DNA of 64,000 nucleotides, from positions 4,092,001 to 4,156,000 of the forward strand of contig NZ_BLKZ01000001.1 in NCBI RefSeq assembly GCF_010723575.1, given 5' to 3'. The notes under the pieces are model-generated. The model ran no database searches. It was not told the origin of the DNA and was given only the letters and a program-made list of their open reading frames with translations. Both the position numbers and the translations under genes were made by a program. Shown in pieces: positions 61,237 through 64,000 of this stretch (within the stretch, counting starts at the first letter, position 1; the number at the start of each line of letters is the position of its first letter). Source of the stretch: Mycobacterium bourgelatii. Its GTDB lineage: Bacteria > Actinomycetota > Actinomycetes > Mycobacteriales > Mycobacteriaceae.

Positions 61237-61494
61237 GTGGCCGCTGTAGCCCCAATCAAAGTTGATGCTGAGACTGACGAGCTCGTCACGCAAGCTGCGC
61301 ATTTCCTTGGGCGGCCCAAGAAGTACATTGTGGATGCAGCTGTCCGCGAGTACATCGACAATCACCGCGCCGAGATTCAGATCGGCGTGAAAGATGCACT
61401 ATCCCGCCTCGACGGTTCGAAGAGCGCTGCCGTATCCGCTCTAACTGGGTTTTCGTCCGCAGATTTGGATGATTTGGGCGGCTTCTCCCGATAG
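61237..61494 (+). CDS. Ribbon-helix-helix antitoxin-like protein
   Basis: 85 residues from the GTG at 61237 with GGAGGT 7 bases upstream. The short beta strand and helices IKVDAETDELVTQAAHFLGR and PKKYIVDAAVREYIDNHRAE form a CopG/VapB-type RHH DNA-binding domain. The C-terminal ~30 residues (LDGSKSAAVSALTGFSSADL) would bind a partner. It probably represses its own operon through the three GGTACC sites just upstream. An 11-base gap separates it from a 250-residue gene that may be its toxin. Confidence 0.8.
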   Translation: MAAVAPIKVDAETDELVTQAAHFLGRPKKYIVDAAVREYIDNHRAEIQIGVKDALSRLDGSKSAAVSALTGFSSADLDDLGGFSR

Positions 61495-61505
61495 AGTCGT
61501 CGGCC

Positions 61506-62258
61506 GTGCCCACGTCTGACGGCGAAATCGTTCGCCCCACCCGTAAGGCGTTAGCTGACCTCAACATCGGTGTGCCGCCGATTGAGACCCCATTACACGA
61601 TGTGGACGATCCGCACGTACGCGAGATGCAAAAGCTGCCCCAGTACTTTGAGAGCGGCGGCGCTGAGCCAATTCGCAAAATAAGAGACCGGGTGGTCTTC
61701 AAGTACAAATCCAGTAATGTGCGAGCCGCCGTCACTAGGCTCGCCGCTGTCGACCTACCAACTGGTTTCATTGAGTTAGGACGGATTGGGCGTTGGTGGA
61801 TCATAGCGGCCGGCTATCGGAAGAAGGACTCTCCAAACGAGGACTTCTACGCTCAGCTTCCAGCTACTAGCGACGGACTGCTTCCTACTGATTGGGACTA
61901 CAAGCGGCTTTCAGCGGAACTCGCAAATAGGTGGGTTGATGTTGTTAGCTCCACAGTTCGGAGACTGATCAAGACAAGCTTAGAGACAGGCAAGCCGGCG
62001 GCCGCCACAGCGGTGAACCACTACATCGAAGCGCGGGTAAGTGATGGCGATGAGGTCTATTTGACTGTAGGTACCGGAGGAGTCTACGACCCGAAGGTAA
62101 TCGCGGTAATTCTGGACTCGGTTCCTGGGGTTGCACATGAGGATTGGTTCATAGAGCCCTCTGTGGAGCTTGGCATCCAGCCCAGTACCGGAGAAGTTGT
62201 TTGGTCAACAATGCTACCTACGACTACTCGTGAGCAGCTGTTATCCGACATCGACTAA
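61506..62258 (+). CDS. Unrecognised 250-residue protein, candidate toxin
   Basis: It starts with the GTG at 61506, 11 bases after the antitoxin-like stop, with no strong ribosome site, as is common for a coupled second gene. A compact segment around residues 58-115 (IRKIRDRVVFKYKSSNVRAA, GRIGRWWIIAAGYRKKD, NEDFYAQLP) has the mixed basic/aromatic look of a small RNase or RelE-like toxin but is not a match. The C-terminal half (VNHYIEARVSDGDEVYLTVG, VLDSVPGVAHEDWFIEPSVE) is unknown. Codons are less G+C-rich than neighbours, consistent with transfer. Toxin function is inferred from context only. Confidence 0.7.
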   Translation: MPTSDGEIVRPTRKALADLNIGVPPIETPLHDVDDPHVREMQKLPQYFESGGAEPIRKIRDRVVFKYKSSNVRAAVTRLAAVDLPTGFIELGRIGRWWIIAAGYRKKDSPNEDFYAQLPATSDGLLPTDWDYKRLSAELANRWVDVVSSTVRRLIKTSLETGKPAAATAVNHYIEARVSDGDEVYLTVGTGGVYDPKVIAVILDSVPGVAHEDWFIEPSVELGIQPSTGEVVWSTMLPTTTREQLLSDID

Positions 62259-62327
62259 GTCGAAACGCTGGCACGCACAGCGCCGGTTCAGACGTCAAAT
62301 AGTCGCGCGGCACCCGTTAGAATGAAA

Positions 62328-62648
62328 TCAGTAACTGTCAGGAAGAGACCGGGGCATAGGTTGGTCTAATTCCTCTATCTGCCCATCCCCGCCTGCGGTA
62401 TTCCACCGCGGGTTGACCGCTCGCAGGGCGGAAAGTCCCTCCTGCGCATACCGTTCCAGTAGATCAAGGAGTTCACGATAGCCGGTTGCCTCTTTTACCT
62501 CTTCAGGAACTATCAGATCTCCGCTAGCTGCAAGCGCTGGCGGGTTTACTTTGGGCAGGTCATAAGGCAGCGCCGGTAACGGTTGCTTTCCAGGCAGCAT
62601 GCGTAGATACGGTGAATACGCCATGAGCAACACGCCAGCAAACAAGTA
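62328..62648 (-). pseudogene. 3' part of a gene split by the IS3 element
   Basis: This minus-strand frame reads LFAGVLLMAYSPYLRMLPGK, then PALPYDLPKVNPPALAAS, and ends RNPRWN-type, DQPMPRSLPDSY at the stop at 62328. Removing the IS and one GTA copy joins it in frame to the 63914-64000 fragment (..YDEVWNKY then LFAGV..). The protein is not recognised. It may have been about 107 residues on this side plus an unknown length beyond the window. Confidence 0.75.
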
Positions 62649-62718
62649 GGGTCTGCTGCACGAATAGGTGACATCTGAGTTGGCTTGCCCAGCGTGGGCG
62701 GGCTGGAAGGATGTCCCC

Positions 62719-63027
62719 ATGGCAAGGCCTTACCCCCGCGAGTTCCGCGACGACGTTGTGCGGGTCGCTCACAACCGCGATGACGGTGTGACCATCGAGC
62801 AGATCGCCACCGATTTCGGGGTCCACCCGGTGACGTTGCACAAGTGGATGCGCCAGGCCGACATCGACGAGGGCGCCACCCCCGGCAAGAGCACCACCGA
62901 GTCCGCAGAGCTGCGGGAAGCGCGGCGTCGGATCAAACTGCTCGAGCAAGAGAATGAGGTGCTGCGCCGGGCCACGGCATATCTGTCGCAGGCCAACCTG
63001 CCGGGAAAAGGCTCTACCCGCTCGTAA
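62719..63027 (+). CDS. IS3-family OrfA
   Basis: 102 residues from the ATG at 62719 (MARPYPREFRDDVVRVAHN). It has an IS3 OrfA-type helix-turn-helix (VTIEQIATDFGVHPVTLHKW) and a C-terminal leucine-zipper-like stretch (AELREARRRIKLLEQENEVL). It binds the element ends. Its last codons overlap the OrfB frame at a GGAAAAGG run (63003-63011), where -1 frameshifting makes the OrfAB transposase in this family. Confidence 0.93.
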   Translation: MARPYPREFRDDVVRVAHNRDDGVTIEQIATDFGVHPVTLHKWMRQADIDEGATPGKSTTESAELREARRRIKLLEQENEVLRRATAYLSQANLPGKGSTRS

Positions 63028-63881
63028 GTGAGCTCGCCGCTGACGGGATCCCCGTCGCGGTGACGTGTCGGGTACTCAAGCTCGCCCGCCAACCGTATTA
63101 CCGCTGGCTGGCCAATCCCATCACCGATGCCGAACGCATCGAGGCCCACCGCACCAACGCCCTGTTCGACGCGCACAAAGACGACCCCGAGTTCGGGTAC
63201 CGCTATCTCGTCGAGGAGGCCCGCGATGCCGGCGAATCGATGGCCGAGCGCACCGCCTGGCGGATCTGCTCGCAGAATCGGCTGTGGAGCGTGTTCGGGA
63301 AAAAGCGGGGCAAGAACGGCAAAGTCGGGCCACCGGTGCACGATGACCTCGTTGAGCGTGACTTCACCGCTGATGCCCCAAATCAGTTGTGGCTCAGTGA
63401 CATCACCGAGCACCGCACCGACGAAGGCAAGCTCTACCTATGCGCGATCAAGGACGTGTTCTCCAACCGCATCGTCGGGTACTCGATCGACTCTCGGATG
63501 AAGTCCCGGCTGGCCACCACAGCGCTCAGCAGTGCGGTGGCTCGCCGCGGTGACGTGGCCGGTTGCATTCTGCATTCGGATCGCGGATCTCAATTCAGGT
63601 CAAGGCGATTCGTACATGCACTGAACCATCACGAGATGGTCGGATCGATGGGCCGCGTCGGTGCGGCCGGCGACAATGCGGCCATGGAGAGCTTCTTCGC
63701 TCTGCTGCAGAAGAACGTGCTCGATCGCCGCCGCTGGCGCACTCGAGAAGAGTTGCGGATCGCGATCGTCATCTGGATCGAACGGACCTACCATCGCCGC
63801 CGGCGCCAAGCCCGTCTCGGGCGGTTGACCCCGATCGAATTCGAAGCGATTATGACCCCACGGGCCAGTCAGGCCGCGTGA
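63003..63881 (+). CDS. IS3-family OrfB (transposase catalytic part)
   Basis: The frame runs from the OrfA overlap (KRLYPLVSELAADGIPVAV) to the stop at 63881. Integrase-type DDE residues are readable: Asp in LWLSDITEHRTDEGK, Asp in CILHSDRGSQFRS, and Glu in GDNAAMESFFALLQ. The pre-catalytic HTH_21 region (RTNALFDAHKDDPEFGYRYL) is present. It is expressed as an OrfAB fusion by -1 frameshift at the A-run near 63006; a GTG at 63060 is the first internal start. It looks intact and so may still be active. Confidence 0.93.
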   Translation, partial: GKRLYPLVSELAADGIPVAVTCRVLKLARQPYYRWLANPITDAERIEAHRTNALFDAHKDDPEFGYRYLVEEARDAGESMAERTAWRICSQNRLWSVFGKKRGKNGKVGPPVHDDLVERDFTADAPNQLWLSDITEHRTDEGKLYLCAIKDVFSNRIVGYSIDSRMKSRLATTALSSAVARRGDVAGCILHSDRGSQFRSRRFVHALNHHEMVGSMGRVGAAGDNAAMESFFALLQKNVLDRRRWRTREELRIAIVIWIERTYHRRRRQARLGRLTPIEFEAIMTPRASQAA

Positions 63882-63913
63882 CCGAACCTGTCACCTGATC
63901 GTGCAGCAGACCC

Positions 63914-64000
63914 GTATTTATTCCAAACTTCGTCGTAGGCCGCGCGCTCATCATCACTTTTGAGCAAATCGTATCCACAGCGTCCGGAAGGACCCGGCTC
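63914..64000 (-). pseudogene. 5' side of the gene split by the IS3 element (continues beyond window)
   Basis: Read on the minus strand from the window edge: GYDLLKSDDERAAYDEVWNKY, then the IS. It is open across the visible 29 codons and lines up in frame with the 62328-62648 fragment after removal of the IS and one target copy. The gene's start is outside the window. Confidence 0.65.

Larger units (their letters stand above)
62649..63913 (+). mobile_element. IS3-family insertion sequence, apparently intact
   Basis: A 1265-bp element. Terminal inverted repeats of 25 bp (62649-62673 and 63889-63913, GGGTCTGCTGCACGA..AGGTGACA) match at 23 positions. A 3-bp GTA duplication flanks it (62646-62648 and 63914-63916). 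It encodes OrfA and OrfB with a slippery A-run between them. It interrupts an unknown minus-strand gene. Confidence 0.92.

Noticed and set aside
60727..61365. 212-codon minus-strand frame and overlapping plus-strand frames
   Set aside because: They run across the inverted repeat and the antitoxin promoter, have no ribosome site and no conserved segments.
62665..63896. Shorter IS3 boundaries based only on AGGTGACA ends
   Set aside because: The match continues outwards to GGGTCTGCTGCACGA on both sides, and only the longer boundaries give a GTA target duplication.
1..64000. CRISPR arrays, rRNA operons and intact prophage modules
   Set aside because: No regularly spaced identical repeats, no rRNA sequence and no phage structural genes were seen.

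Overview
The window is high-G+C actinobacterial DNA and almost certainly a Mycobacterium chromosome. It carries a PE protein, a large PE_PGRS protein, an MmpS/MmpL pair, an MPT64 homologue, several DUF732 secreted proteins, a Sap/GAP-family membrane protein and many F420-type (LLM and Ddn-like) oxidoreductases. This mix of lipid and xenobiotic oxidation genes with PE_PGRS fits a slow-growing non-tuberculous mycobacterium. The species cannot be fixed from this sequence alone.

Layout. 1-14.7 kb: the 3' end of a giant regulator-like gene, then a five-gene minus-strand oxidation operon (Rieske oxygenase, small protein, TauD-type dioxygenase, LLM oxidoreductase, P450) divergent from a LysR regulator. 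Another LLM oxidoreductase follows, divergent from an intact giant gene (BTAD, adenylate cyclase, AAA ATPase, TPR and nine NTF2-like units) that is a paralogue of the fragment at the left edge. 14.7-18.8 kb: a PE protein with a zincin-like domain, a polytopic membrane protein, a Sap-family protein and tRNA-Cys. 18.8-30.9 kb: ordinary metabolic and regulatory genes. They include a Ddn-like reductase/TetR pair around a long palindromic operator, bracketed by three copies of an intergenic repeat, and a zinc peptidase gene with a frameshift in a G-run. 30.9-39.3 kb: a 1387-residue PE_PGRS gene and a divergent pair of secreted glycoside hydrolases (GH2 and GH5 types). 39.3-41.0 kb: an IS1380-type element with a frameshifted transposase, inserted at the GH5 stop codon. 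41-51 kb: MmpL/MmpS, a UvrA-like ATPase, MPT64 and three small secreted proteins. 51-58.6 kb: a second oxidation cluster (P450, ferredoxin, Rieske oxygenase, SnoaL-like protein, TetR), a TetR/CoA-transferase deletion chimera, a short LOG-type operon and a nitrilase.

58.7 kb to the end: a 3' tRNA fragment marks what looks like the left end of a genomic island. The island holds an orphan MazE-like antitoxin, a PD-(D/E)XK-like protein, a 30-bp perfect inverted repeat, a ribbon-helix-helix antitoxin-like gene followed by an unrecognised 250-residue partner under a three-site GGTACC operator, and a gene split by an intact IS3-type element.

The strongest candidates for something undescribed are the putative two-gene toxin-antitoxin module at 61.2-62.3 kb, the intergenic repeat with a covarying hairpin near 20.3-21.7 kb, the PE metallopeptidase-like protein, the NTF2-repeat cyclase regulator, and an unlisted 50-codon gene at 57.3-57.5 kb.
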